A DNA stretch of 11,535 bases from an uncultured Dorea sp. (GTDB lineage: Bacteria > Bacillota_A > Clostridia > Lachnospirales > Lachnospiraceae): assembly GCA_948468495.1 (NCBI GenBank), contig CAOKJI010000021.1, positions 1 through 11,535 of the forward strand. The letters are read 5' to 3'. The translations under genes and the position numbers were made by a program. Below the pieces are notes generated by a model. That model was not told the DNA's origin, did no database searches, and saw only the letters and a program-made list of their open reading frames with translations. Shown piece after piece: positions 1 to 7,137 of this stretch (position 1 is the stretch's first letter; every line of letters starts with the position of its first letter).

Positions 1-160
1 CAGGTTTTATGCGGCCTGCGAAGGTTTTTTCTATTATTCAACTGTCAAACTCCCGGGTAAGGGATTCAGGGTCGTTTCTACCGGGATATCCAGTAATAGT
101 AACGGTTCAGGAAGCGGCGCCGACGATTCTGATATCAGAAAAGCCATGGGGTTAAAATGA
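1..160 (+). CDS. C-terminal fragment of an upstream phage protein, probably scaffold-like (partial)
   Basis: Reading from base 2, the frame is open into the window and stops at TGA 158-160, giving 52 residues of a protein that starts upstream. The tail has a Pro-Gly-Lys-Gly-Phe stretch, then a Ser/Gly/Asn-rich linker, and ends in DDSDIRKAMGLK. A flexible linker followed by a short charged/hydrophobic terminal helix resembles the C-terminus of phage head scaffold proteins (for example DUF4355 types), which normally sit just upstream of the major capsid gene, as here. That identification is inference from the tail and the position. The stop lies 14 bp before the capsid ATG, so the two genes are likely co-transcribed. 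No start or catalytic region is visible. Confidence 0.55.
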   Translation, partial: RFYAACEGFFYYSTVKLPGKGFRVVSTGISSNSNGSGSGADDSDIRKAMGLK

Positions 161-174
161 AAGGATAAAAAAGA

Positions 175-1161
175 ATGGCTATCGAATTAGCGGAGAAATA
201 TTTGCCATATGTGGACGAAATTTTCACCACAGAAAGCAAGAAGGAATTATTAACAAATCAGGATTTTGCTTTTGAATCAGCACACAGCGTCAAGGTTTAT
301 AAAATTAGTACCGGGGAAATGCATAATTATGGGCGAAATCATTTCGCTGACCCTGATAATAAAAAGTGGTCGTGCTACGGAGATATTAAGTCCTTAGACG
401 CAACGACGGAACGTTTTGAACTTGGCCGGGACAGGTCATTCACATTTGTTATTGATGCGTTAGATGAAGATGAGACCGTCGGAACGTTAGAGGCATCAAG
501 TGCACTTGCCAGACAGATTAGGGAAAAGGTAATCCCGGAAGTGGATACCCATGTGTATGGAAAGATGTGCGCAGGCGCGGGAAATAAACCGGAAGCGATC
601 GTACTGACAACAGAAAACATTTACGACGAGATTATTGAGGCAAACAATGCTCTGGACAATGCTGAGGTTCCTGAAACGGGGCGGGTTCTGGTTGTGACAC
701 CGGACACCTATCTTTTGATGAAGAAATGTAAAGATATCGTAATGGAAACTAATATCGGAAATGAGCTGAGGATTCAGGGAGTGATCGGGAATCTGGACGG
801 GGCGAACGTACAGAAAATTCCGGCCAGCAGACTCCCGAAAGACTTTGGCTTCATGCTGGCGCATCCATGTGCGACGGTGGCGCCGACGAAGCTCGCGGAT
901 TATAACACCCATCATAACCCGCCGGGTATTAACGGCGATTTGGTGGAAGGACGTATTGTGTATGATGCGTTTGTGCTGGAGAATAAGGCAAAAGCTATTT
1001 ACTATCAGGCTTATAAACCGAAAACCTATACGCAGACAGAGCTGGAGGCGATGACGGTCGACCAGATAAAGGGACTTGCAGAAAAGAAAGGCTATACGAT
1101 TACCAAAACGGTTAAGGCTGAAATTATTGCAGAGTTTCTTTCGGCTCAGACAGGACAGTAA
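175..1161 (+). CDS. Phage major capsid protein with C-terminal HeH/SAP-like domain
   Basis: This 328-residue protein resembles the major capsid (coat) proteins of Firmicutes tailed phages, which adopt the HK97 fold and form the icosahedral shell. Recognisable family features are the early KVYKISTGEMHNYGRN stretch, the middle ATTERFELGRDRSFTFVIDALDEDET-like region (about residues 77-105), the VLVVTPDTYLLMKK strand-helix (about 178-191), and the IQGVIGNLDGANVQKIPASRLP segment typical of the A-domain. The last 40 or so residues (about 286-328), with MTVDQIKGLAEKKGYTITK, look like a small HeH/SAP helix-extension-helix domain joined to the capsid body. The start is supported by AAAGGA nine bases upstream of the ATG. 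It follows a scaffold-like fragment, but no other head or tail genes follow it in the window, which suggests a decayed or rearranged prophage. The frame is intact. Confidence 0.87.
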   Translation: MAIELAEKYLPYVDEIFTTESKKELLTNQDFAFESAHSVKVYKISTGEMHNYGRNHFADPDNKKWSCYGDIKSLDATTERFELGRDRSFTFVIDALDEDETVGTLEASSALARQIREKVIPEVDTHVYGKMCAGAGNKPEAIVLTTENIYDEIIEANNALDNAEVPETGRVLVVTPDTYLLMKKCKDIVMETNIGNELRIQGVIGNLDGANVQKIPASRLPKDFGFMLAHPCATVAPTKLADYNTHHNPPGINGDLVEGRIVYDAFVLENKAKAIYYQAYKPKTYTQTELEAMTVDQIKGLAEKKGYTITKTVKAEIIAEFLSAQTGQ

Positions 1162-1186
1162 CCAGACAACTAACCAATAATTTGAT

Positions 1187-1229
1187 AAACCGCCCGGGCT
1201 TTCTTCCCTCTGATTGTCCGGGGCGGTTT
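1187..1229 (+). terminator. Hairpin after the capsid gene, possible weak or attenuating terminator
   Basis: The arms AAACCGCCC (1187-1195) and GGGCGGTTT (1221-1229) are perfectly complementary over 9 bp and enclose a pyrimidine-rich loop of 25 nt. The hairpin begins 26 bp after the capsid stop. Only three T residues end the right arm and no T-run follows, so it is a poor rho-independent terminator. It may instead attenuate transcription or protect the 3' end of the abundant capsid message. Confidence 0.45.
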
Positions 1230-1250
1230 GCATACCGGGGGGTGACTAGC

Positions 1251-1418
1251 ATGAACAGGAATCACGAAGGATATACAGATTATACTGCCTGCGAAGCCAT
1301 CAGAAGGGCAGACAGGGACAGGAAACGGAAAAGGGCAGGGGATACCTCTCTGCATCTTACCTACTGTCTGGAAGCTGTAAGGGGATTCGCGGAGGCAAGA
1401 AATACTTTGTGCGGGTGA
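1251..1418 (+). CDS. Small basic phage-associated protein of unknown function (55 aa)
   Basis: The ATG at 1251 follows a strong GGGGGGTGA ribosome-binding site with 5 nt spacing; the longer frame starting at 1182 lies inside the hairpin and has no such site. The product is 55 residues and rich in Arg and Lys, with an N-terminal HEGYTDYTACEAIRRADRD motif, a KRKR basic run, and a C-terminal helix. Short proteins with a GYxDxTAxxAI N-terminus are, as far as I recall, found just before sigma-like factors in clostridial prophages; I know no established function. Its stop lies 5 bp before the ATG of the sigma factor (or overlaps an alternative GTG), which suggests translational coupling. A nucleic-acid-binding or sigma-accessory role is speculation. 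Confidence 0.66.
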   Translation: MNRNHEGYTDYTACEAIRRADRDRKRKRAGDTSLHLTYCLEAVRGFAEARNTLCG

Positions 1419-1423
1419 CGGAT

Positions 1424-2287
1424 ATGACGAATGAGCAGTTAACGGCCAGAATACAGGCCGGGGAGGATGCCGCTGAGAATATGCTGCAGCTCTGGCGGCA
1501 GAATGAAGGATTTATTGCAAAGATGGCTATGAGATATCAAGGTTATGCGGAGCTGGATGATTTGAAACAGGAGGGGTATATTGGTTTGTGCGAGGCTGTG
1601 CGCCAGTATGACCCAGAGCAGGGCGCGTCATTCATCAGCTATGCGTCGTTCTGGATTCGGCAGGCTATGAGGCGGTATATAGATAACTGCGGCAGTACAG
1701 TCAGGATTCCGGTCCACGCAAGGGAGTGGATAGGGAAATATAATAGAGCTGTGAGAGAATATCAGAAGCATTACGGTGCAGAACCGTCGGAGATGGCCCT
1801 GTGTGCCCTTCTGGAAGTCAGCCGGGAAAAGCTCCATGCAATACAAAAAGATGTAAGGAAGAGGCAGGTAGACAGCCTGAGCAGGCCGGCAGTCGGAGAG
1901 GATGAAGGGCTGACCCTTGGGGATATGGTTCCTTCCGGGGTGGATATGGAAGGGGATGCTATAAAGGCCCTTGATACGGCTGCCATGAGGCGCGAAGTCT
2001 GGATTGCGGTGGATAGTCTGCCGGATGTCCTTCCTGATGTGGTGAGACTGAGATACCGGGACCGGAAGACGCTGGAGCAGACGGGGGAGAGTCTGGGAGT
2101 AAATAGGAGCCGGATTAGTGAGCTGGAGCGGAAGGCGTTCCGGCTGCTCGGGACCAAGAAGAGGGGAGAACAGCTCCGGGGCTACTATGAGGAATATTTG
2201 CAGGCGGCACCGGTCCGTCATGTGAGTGTAGCGGCGTTCGATCGTACATGGACCAGCTCGGTTGAACGGGATGCACTAGGGTTGTGA
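1424..2287 (+). CDS. Sigma-70 family RNA polymerase sigma factor, phage/mobile-element type
   Basis: From ATG 1424 the product is 287 residues. Region 2 is clear at about residues 25-87, with DDLKQEGYIGLCEAVRQYD (core binding) and the SFISYASFWIRQAMRRYI helix (residues 69-86) that contacts the -10 element. A region-3-like segment follows, then region 4 at about 199-243, where RKTLEQTGESLGVNRSRISELERK is a helix-turn-helix for the -35 element. The last 25 or so residues carry an unusual FDRTWTSSVERDALGL tail. Family members usually begin MTNEQL, matching ATG 1424 with GGTGA 5 nt upstream; GTG 1409 would add five residues and overlap the small gene, and has GGAGG 13 nt upstream. It is likely the activator of phage or element promoters. 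It lies at the end of the phage-like block, with no structural genes following. Confidence 0.88.
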   Translation: MTNEQLTARIQAGEDAAENMLQLWRQNEGFIAKMAMRYQGYAELDDLKQEGYIGLCEAVRQYDPEQGASFISYASFWIRQAMRRYIDNCGSTVRIPVHAREWIGKYNRAVREYQKHYGAEPSEMALCALLEVSREKLHAIQKDVRKRQVDSLSRPAVGEDEGLTLGDMVPSGVDMEGDAIKALDTAAMRREVWIAVDSLPDVLPDVVRLRYRDRKTLEQTGESLGVNRSRISELERKAFRLLGTKKRGEQLRGYYEEYLQAAPVRHVSVAAFDRTWTSSVERDALGL

Positions 2288-2305
2288 TGAGTGTAATTCC
2301 GTCCG

Positions 2306-2325
2306 GTTAGTAACACGTTAGTAAC
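2306..2325. repeat. Tandem 11-bp-spaced direct repeat GTTAGTAAC
   Basis: GTTAGTAAC occurs at 2306-2314 and again at 2317-2325, exactly one DNA turn apart, 19 bp after the sigma factor stop. It could be a protein-binding site or the edge of the phage-derived segment. No function is established from sequence. Confidence 0.6.
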
Positions 2326-2361
2326 AAAAATGGCCGGGAAAGCCTGTAAATACGTTTATCA

Positions 2362-2382
2362 ATCTTTAAAATATCTTAAGAT
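2362..2382. promoter_or_regulatory. Possible response-regulator operator: direct repeat ATCTTWA, 11-bp spacing
   Basis: ATCTTTA (2362-2368) and ATCTTAA (2373-2379) are spaced by 11 bp, and the second copy forms the perfect palindrome ATCTTAAGAT (2373-2382). OmpR/PhoB-family regulators typically bind direct repeats with about 10-11 bp periodicity. The site lies upstream of a TATAAT hexamer at 2417-2422, which has no convincing -35 element, as expected for an activated promoter. Autoregulation of the downstream regulator is inference. Confidence 0.35.
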
Positions 2383-2416
2383 TTTATAACACCTGCCCTT
2401 AAAAATTACCTGTTAT

Positions 2417-2422
2417 TATAAT
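2417..2422 (+). promoter_or_regulatory. Candidate -10 element for the two-component operon
   Basis: A perfect TATAAT lies 85 bp before the response-regulator ATG. At 17 bp upstream the sequence is TGCCCT, a poor -35 match, so the promoter would need an activator. The remaining 220-bp gap holds the two repeat pairs described separately and no credible gene. Confidence 0.4.
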
Positions 2423-2507
2423 TTCAACAAAACAGAAAACGGCGAACTTAGCATGAGGGATTGCGCTTCGCTACAGAATGACTTATAGTGGAAGGGAGGT
2501 GATGGAG

Positions 2508-3206
2508 ATGTCCAGAATATTAGTATGCGATGATGATAAAGAGATTGTTGAGGCAATTGATATATATTTGACTCAGGAAGGTTATGAGATAAGCAAGGCG
2601 TATGACGGTGAGGAAGCGTTAAAGAAGCTGAAAGAAGAGAAAATCGACCTTCTCGTAATTGACGTAATGATGCCAAAGCTTGATGGAATACGTGCTACGC
2701 TGAAAATACGTGAGAAGAACAATATGCCGATTATTATATTATCGGCGAAGTCTGAGGATGCGGACAAGATACTTGGGCTCAATATCGGGGCGGACGACTA
2801 TATTACGAAACCATTTAACCCGCTTGAGCTGGTGGCCAGGGTGAAATCCCAGATACGCAGGTATACGCAGCTTGGCAGTATGTCGGGGGTAATGCCGGAC
2901 GAGGCGGTATACAGTACCGGAGGTCTGTCCATCAACGACGATTTGAAGGAAGTGACTGTGGACGGCGAGCCGGTGAAGCTGACGCCGATTGAGTATAATA
3001 TTCTATTGCTGTTGGTGAAGAATCAGGGAAGAGTATTTTCTATCGAACAGATATATGAAAGTATCTGGAACGAGGAGGCGCTGGGTGCGGATAACACAGT
3101 TGCGGTGCATATCCGGCACATTCGGGAGAAAATAGAGATTAATCCAAAGGAGCCAAGGTATTTAAAGGTAGTATGGGGAGTCGGGTATAAGGTGGAGAAG
3201 CTCTGA
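2508..3206 (+). CDS. OmpR/PhoB-family response regulator
   Basis: This 232-residue protein is a cytoplasmic transcription regulator with an N-terminal receiver domain (about 1-115) and a C-terminal winged-helix DNA-binding domain (about 135-232). The acidic pair is D8/D9, the phosphoacceptor is D52 in LLVIDVMMPKLDG, the switch Ser is S79, and the conserved Lys is K101 in YITKPFNP. The winged helix shows LTPIEYNILLLLVKNQGRVFS and the recognition-helix stretch NTVAVHIRHIREKIE, ending in VWGVGYKVE. I chose ATG 2508 because GGGAGG lies 8 nt upstream; upstream ATGs at 2478 and 2502 have no suitable spacing. It precedes its likely partner kinase by 44 bp. The overall type is close to VanR-like regulators, but the target genes cannot be read from sequence. 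Confidence 0.96.
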   Translation: MSRILVCDDDKEIVEAIDIYLTQEGYEISKAYDGEEALKKLKEEKIDLLVIDVMMPKLDGIRATLKIREKNNMPIIILSAKSEDADKILGLNIGADDYITKPFNPLELVARVKSQIRRYTQLGSMSGVMPDEAVYSTGGLSINDDLKEVTVDGEPVKLTPIEYNILLLLVKNQGRVFSIEQIYESIWNEEALGADNTVAVHIRHIREKIEINPKEPRYLKVVWGVGYKVEKL

Positions 3207-3250
3207 TTCATAGATAGGATCGTTATTTGGGACGGTGGAATGGAGTAGAT

Positions 3251-5866
3251 ATGAGTAAGAAATGGTATAGAGGAAAGTTTGTAAAGGGGATACTGGCTGC
3301 ATTTGCACATGTGCTGGCGGTTCTTCTGATTATTAGTATGTTATGGATATGGGCCTGTCCCAGTGCGGCGGAAGATGTGCTGGAAGGCAGGAATGTACAA
3401 TATGAGGACTCAAGTTTGTTGAGTTCTCATATGTTTTCAGAAGCCAGACAGATTGTGCGGGCAATTCAGGTTAAGGAGAAGTTGGAAACAGATGGAGTTC
3501 ATGACGAGAATAAGATTGTAGATATTAAGAAATATGTGCAGGAAGGGGTGATAGACGGCGAAAATGAGTCGGGTCTGGCTTATAAGCTGGGTGAACTGGA
3601 AGAATGGGCCGAGGCATATATGAAGTATGGTGATGTAGAAAGCGGGGATTACGGCTCGTCGGCAAAGGACCCGATTATTGTGGGGCAGAAACCGGACAAG
3701 ACTTACGAGTATTTTCTTTACAGTGAGCTTCGGCAGAAGATTGACAGCGGGGAATTTCGGTTTGTTATGGAATCTGAGGATATGACGGCTTATGATATCC
3801 TCCAGGAGTTAAAGGACGGAAGCTGGTATGAGGGAAGTGCAAGCGCCGGTTCTTATGCGCTGCTGGACGCAGAGAATACTGTGAGACTGATTGACTGCTG
3901 GAATTATGACGGTTTCTGGATTGAAGAAAAGTATGCGCCGGCAGGGGCGGGAAGTATTCTTGAACTTGCGAATGAGAACCCAGAGTGGAACGGAAGCTTA
4001 AGCGAAGCTTATCTGGAAATTCAGAACGCACTGCAGATTATGAATGACGAGTGTGCCATATATAAAGATGTATTGAATAATTATGAAGAGGGGAACACGA
4101 ATCTGGCGTACTTGTATGCAGATAAAGAGGCGGAGAAGGTAGTTACTAATCGTTCAGAATATGAGAACTATGATTCGCTTGAGAAAAATATAGATAAATT
4201 GAAGCAGATTGGGAAATATTTTGTGATAACGCCTAAGTTTTCGGACTTTGAGAGTAATATGGAGGAAGCGAATGCCAGTGAATGGAGCCATCAGATTCAT
4301 GCAGGGAGCCAGGCGGAAGATTATGTATTTATTGTTGCACTGGATACCGGTTATCCCGTTCAGGACGTCTATCTTTATATGAGGGATAATTATCAGAAAT
4401 TTTCAGGGAAGGCGGGATTTATGATACAATTGGCAATTGGAGCGGCAATTCTGCTTCTGGGGGTCGTCATCTGGATGACGGCGGTTGCCGGAAGACGGCC
4501 GGAGGATGAAGAACTGCATTGTAATGTATTCGACCGGTGGAAGACGGAAATTGCAGCGGCGCTTGTGATTGGAGTGTGGATGGGATGTATGTTTATTCTT
4601 GGAACGGCGGTCAGAGGTTTCGGACTTGGGCAGAGTAACGGATATGTGATGATGGACGGGAGTGTTTATTATCTGCCGGAGGGACTTAACACAGAGACAA
4701 TGATAATCTTTGGAATAATAGGATTTATAACCTGTTCGATGTTCCTGATTGGATATCTGAGTCTGGTCCGCAGGCTGAAGGCCGGTACGGTATGGAAGAA
4801 CAGTCTGCTTCGGTGGGTGATGCATCATGGGTGGAGCTTTATCCGTCATCTGCCGATTGTGTGGAAATACGTCTTATTTTTCGCTCTGTTTATGCTGAGT
4901 CAGATGCTTCTGTTTACATCAGGTGAATTTGTCATTGTACTTGCCGGAATTGCAGTAGATATAGCGGCTTTGGCATATATTGTACAGCAGGCAGTGGGCC
5001 GGAAACGCTTAAGCGAAGGCGTTATGAGGATTTCAAGCGGAGAACTGGATTATAAGATTCCGACCGCCGGGCTGACAGGAGAACAGTTAGAGCTTGCAGA
5101 GCGTGTGAATAATATTGGCGCCGGTCTGGATGCAGCCGTTGAGAACAGTATTAAGAATGAAAGGCTTAAGACAGATTTGATAACGAATGTGTCTCATGAT
5201 ATTAAGACGCCGCTGACTTCAATTATCAACTACATTGATTTGCTGAAGCGGGAGAATATTCAGGATTCCAAGATTCAGGGATATTTGGAAGTGTTAGAAG
5301 CGAAGGCTCAGCGGCTGAAGGTTCTGACGGAGGACGTGGTAGAAGCGTCGAAGGTAAGTTCTGGTAATGTTACGCTGGAATGCATGAACTTAAATCTGGT
5401 GGAAATGGTACAGCAGACCAGCGGGGAATTTTCTGAGAAATTTGAGAACAGAGGTTTAAGAGAGGTAATCAATCTGCCGGAAGAACCAGCTGTAATCTGG
5501 GCAGATGGCAGAAGAATGTGGAGAATCCTGGAAAATATATACAATAATGTGGCCAAATATGCGATGGAAGGAACCCGCGTTTATTCGGATTTGAGCCAGA
5601 CGGAGGGACAGGTAATATTTTCCTTAAAGAATATCTCAGAACAGCCCTTAAATATCAGCGCTGATGAGCTGACGGAGCGGTTTATCCGGGGAGACGTGTC
5701 AAGAAGCACAGAAGGAAGCGGTCTTGGACTTTCCATTGCGAAGAATCTGGCTTCTTTGATGGGCGGCAAATTTGAACTGTATCTGGATGGCGACTTATTC
5801 CGGGTAACCATTACTTTCCCGAGAGTAAAAAAAATAAAAAAAAATAAGGTCCTGTGCGCAGAGTGA
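3251..5866 (+). CDS. Large membrane sensor histidine kinase with extracytoplasmic sensor and six TM segments
   Basis: From ATG 3251 (GGAG 5 nt upstream; the TTG at 3227 is less likely) the product is 871 residues. TM1 is at about 13-33, followed by an extracytoplasmic region of roughly 355 residues that matches no sensor fold I recognise and includes helical, possibly coiled-coil stretches. Five more TM segments follow at about 388-412, 434-455, 484-506, 538-556 and 560-582, then a HAMP-like linker. The dimerisation/phosphoacceptor box is NVSHDIKTPLTSIINYIDLL with His649. The ATPase domain has the N-box ENIYNNVAKYA (N766) and G2-box GSGLGL (822-827). The usual DxGxG box is replaced by a KNIS-type sequence followed by ELTERFIRGD, a variant known from VanS-like kinases. 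It is expected to phosphorylate the adjacent regulator. The signal is unknown. Two A-runs lie near the 3' end (5827-5844). Confidence 0.95.
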   Translation: MSKKWYRGKFVKGILAAFAHVLAVLLIISMLWIWACPSAAEDVLEGRNVQYEDSSLLSSHMFSEARQIVRAIQVKEKLETDGVHDENKIVDIKKYVQEGVIDGENESGLAYKLGELEEWAEAYMKYGDVESGDYGSSAKDPIIVGQKPDKTYEYFLYSELRQKIDSGEFRFVMESEDMTAYDILQELKDGSWYEGSASAGSYALLDAENTVRLIDCWNYDGFWIEEKYAPAGAGSILELANENPEWNGSLSEAYLEIQNALQIMNDECAIYKDVLNNYEEGNTNLAYLYADKEAEKVVTNRSEYENYDSLEKNIDKLKQIGKYFVITPKFSDFESNMEEANASEWSHQIHAGSQAEDYVFIVALDTGYPVQDVYLYMRDNYQKFSGKAGFMIQLAIGAAILLLGVVIWMTAVAGRRPEDEELHCNVFDRWKTEIAAALVIGVWMGCMFILGTAVRGFGLGQSNGYVMMDGSVYYLPEGLNTETMIIFGIIGFITCSMFLIGYLSLVRRLKAGTVWKNSLLRWVMHHGWSFIRHLPIVWKYVLFFALFMLSQMLLFTSGEFVIVLAGIAVDIAALAYIVQQAVGRKRLSEGVMRISSGELDYKIPTAGLTGEQLELAERVNNIGAGLDAAVENSIKNERLKTDLITNVSHDIKTPLTSIINYIDLLKRENIQDSKIQGYLEVLEAKAQRLKVLTEDVVEASKVSSGNVTLECMNLNLVEMVQQTSGEFSEKFENRGLREVINLPEEPAVIWADGRRMWRILENIYNNVAKYAMEGTRVYSDLSQTEGQVIFSLKNISEQPLNISADELTERFIRGDVSRSTEGSGLGLSIAKNLASLMGGKFELYLDGDLFRVTITFPRVKKIKKNKVLCAE

Positions 5867-5885
5867 GCAGTAACGAAAAATAATG

Positions 5886-5914
5886 TTTACTAAAGAGGGA
5901 AAATCAGATATAAT
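5886..5914 (+). promoter_or_regulatory. Near-consensus promoter abutting the methyltransferase start
   Basis: The -35 TTTACT (5886-5891), a 17-bp spacer and a perfect -10 TATAAT (5909-5914) lie directly before the ATG at 5921. A start 7 nt after the -10 would fall on the A of the ATG. There is no Shine-Dalgarno sequence within 15 nt of the ATG; the nearest, AGAGGG, lies within the promoter spacer, over 20 nt away. This promoter would therefore give a leaderless message, while read-through from the kinase operon would give a leadered one. Confidence 0.6.
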
Positions 5915-5920
5915 ATCTCC

Positions 5921-7069
5921 ATGGAAAATTTGAGAACATTACTACAGGAGAATTTGAATATAGATTTTGTGTCGGCTATTTTAAGTGGACCGAGAGAAAA
6001 AGACGGAATCGTGAAGGTGAAAGTGCGTCCTTTGTTGAAGAAGGACACACTTTTCTTTCAGTTAGAGAATTTTAAGGGGAATCAGGTATTTCATAAGAAT
6101 CTGAATGCCGACGACGCTGTGGAAGAGATACTTTCTCTTATGAAAGGAATGAAGCAGTTTCAGATGGAGACGAAACAGTATAGCTGTACGGCTCTTATCA
6201 GCAAAAAAGGCCGGGCTGCAATTAAGATGAAGCGGCGGCAAAATCCGGTGAAAATGATTAGCTTACAGCATAACCGACAGAAGCAGTATATTCTGGAGGA
6301 GGGGAAGGCTGTTCCTTTTTTGGTTGATTTAGGCGTTATGACGGAGAATGGGAAGATTGTGAACAGGAGATTTGATAAGTTCCGGCAGATTAACCGATTC
6401 CTTGAATTTGTGGAGGATATCCTGCCAGAGCTTCCAAAGGACAGGGAACTGACGATTCTGGATTTTGGATGCGGCAAATCTTATCTGACATTTGCCATGT
6501 ACTATTACTTACATGAATTGAAAAAATATGATATCCGTATCATTGGACTGGATTTGAAAGCGGAAGTGATTCATCGCTGCAATGAGCTTGCCGGACACTA
6601 TGGTTATGGAAAGCTTACATTTCTGGAAGGGAATATTGCAGAGTTTACAGGGGTAGACGCGGTAGATATGGTGGTAACACTCCACGCCTGCGATACGGCT
6701 ACGGACTACGCTCTTGCGAAAGCGGTGGGGTGGAATGCCAGAGTGATTCTGTCTGTGCCCTGTTGTCAGCATGAGGTCAATGGGCAGATTGCAAACGATG
6801 TGCTGGCGCCTGTATTGGAATATGGTTTGATTAAAGAGCGCATGGCGGCGCTAATCACAGATGCGATGCGGGCCCAGTATCTGGAGAGAGAAGGATATCG
6901 TACTCAGATTCTGGAATTTATAGATATGGAGCATACACCAAAGAATATACTGATTCGGGCGGTAAAAAGAGGGAAGCCGAAGGAGAATCAGGAGGCGATT
7001 CGCGCATGTGAGGAAGCGCTGCATATAGCGCCGGCGTTAGGGCGTCTTCTGAATGATAAAAAGGGATAA
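5921..7069 (+). CDS. SAM-dependent methyltransferase, Methyltransf_32 type
   Basis: This 382-residue cytoplasmic protein has an N-terminal domain of about 150 residues (containing VKVRPLLKK and QVFHKNL), then a Rossmann-type SAM-binding domain. Motif I is ILDFGCGKSYLTFAMYY (D181-S187 glycine-rich core), the acidic residue ending strand 2 is D211 in IIGLDLKAEVI, and motif IV is replaced by TLHACDTATDYAL (H255-C257-D258). The VPCCQHE motif (P280 to E285) is typical of the Methyltransf_32 family, related to eukaryotic METTL25/RRNAD1 and GSTCD proteins. Substrate is unknown; RNA is plausible for this family but not shown. The ATG matches the usual start of the family despite the absence of a ribosome-binding site. 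It follows the kinase by 54 bp and precedes the next gene by 68 bp. Confidence 0.88.
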   Translation: MENLRTLLQENLNIDFVSAILSGPREKDGIVKVKVRPLLKKDTLFFQLENFKGNQVFHKNLNADDAVEEILSLMKGMKQFQMETKQYSCTALISKKGRAAIKMKRRQNPVKMISLQHNRQKQYILEEGKAVPFLVDLGVMTENGKIVNRRFDKFRQINRFLEFVEDILPELPKDRELTILDFGCGKSYLTFAMYYYLHELKKYDIRIIGLDLKAEVIHRCNELAGHYGYGKLTFLEGNIAEFTGVDAVDMVVTLHACDTATDYALAKAVGWNARVILSVPCCQHEVNGQIANDVLAPVLEYGLIKERMAALITDAMRAQYLEREGYRTQILEFIDMEHTPKNILIRAVKRGKPKENQEAIRACEEALHIAPALGRLLNDKKG

Positions 7070-7094
7070 ATTTAACACAAGACGGATAACAGCA

Positions 7095-7113
7095 AACCGG
7101 TGATGAGCCGGTT
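7095..7113 (+). other. Small hairpin in the gap before the 810-residue gene
   Basis: AACCGG (7095-7100) can pair with CCGGTT (7108-7113) around a 7-nt loop. No T-run follows, so it is not a convincing terminator. It may affect the message leader or be chance. Confidence 0.3.
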
Positions 7114-7137
7114 ATGGATTAGGAGCTGATGAAATAG

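Noticed and set aside
496..1233. A 245-codon open frame on the minus strand over the capsid gene
   Set aside because: It is antisense to a well-recognised capsid protein, has no ribosome-binding site of note, and its translation is rich in Cys, Arg and His without any domain. It is a shadow of the coding frame.
4403..4849. A 148-codon minus-strand frame inside the kinase gene
   Set aside because: It lies opposite the kinase membrane segments and its translation is low-complexity His/Pro/Ser-rich, as expected for a shadow frame.
7095..7113. Hairpin between the methyltransferase and the 810-residue gene as a terminator
   Set aside because: The stem is only 6 bp and is followed by ATGGATT rather than a T-run.
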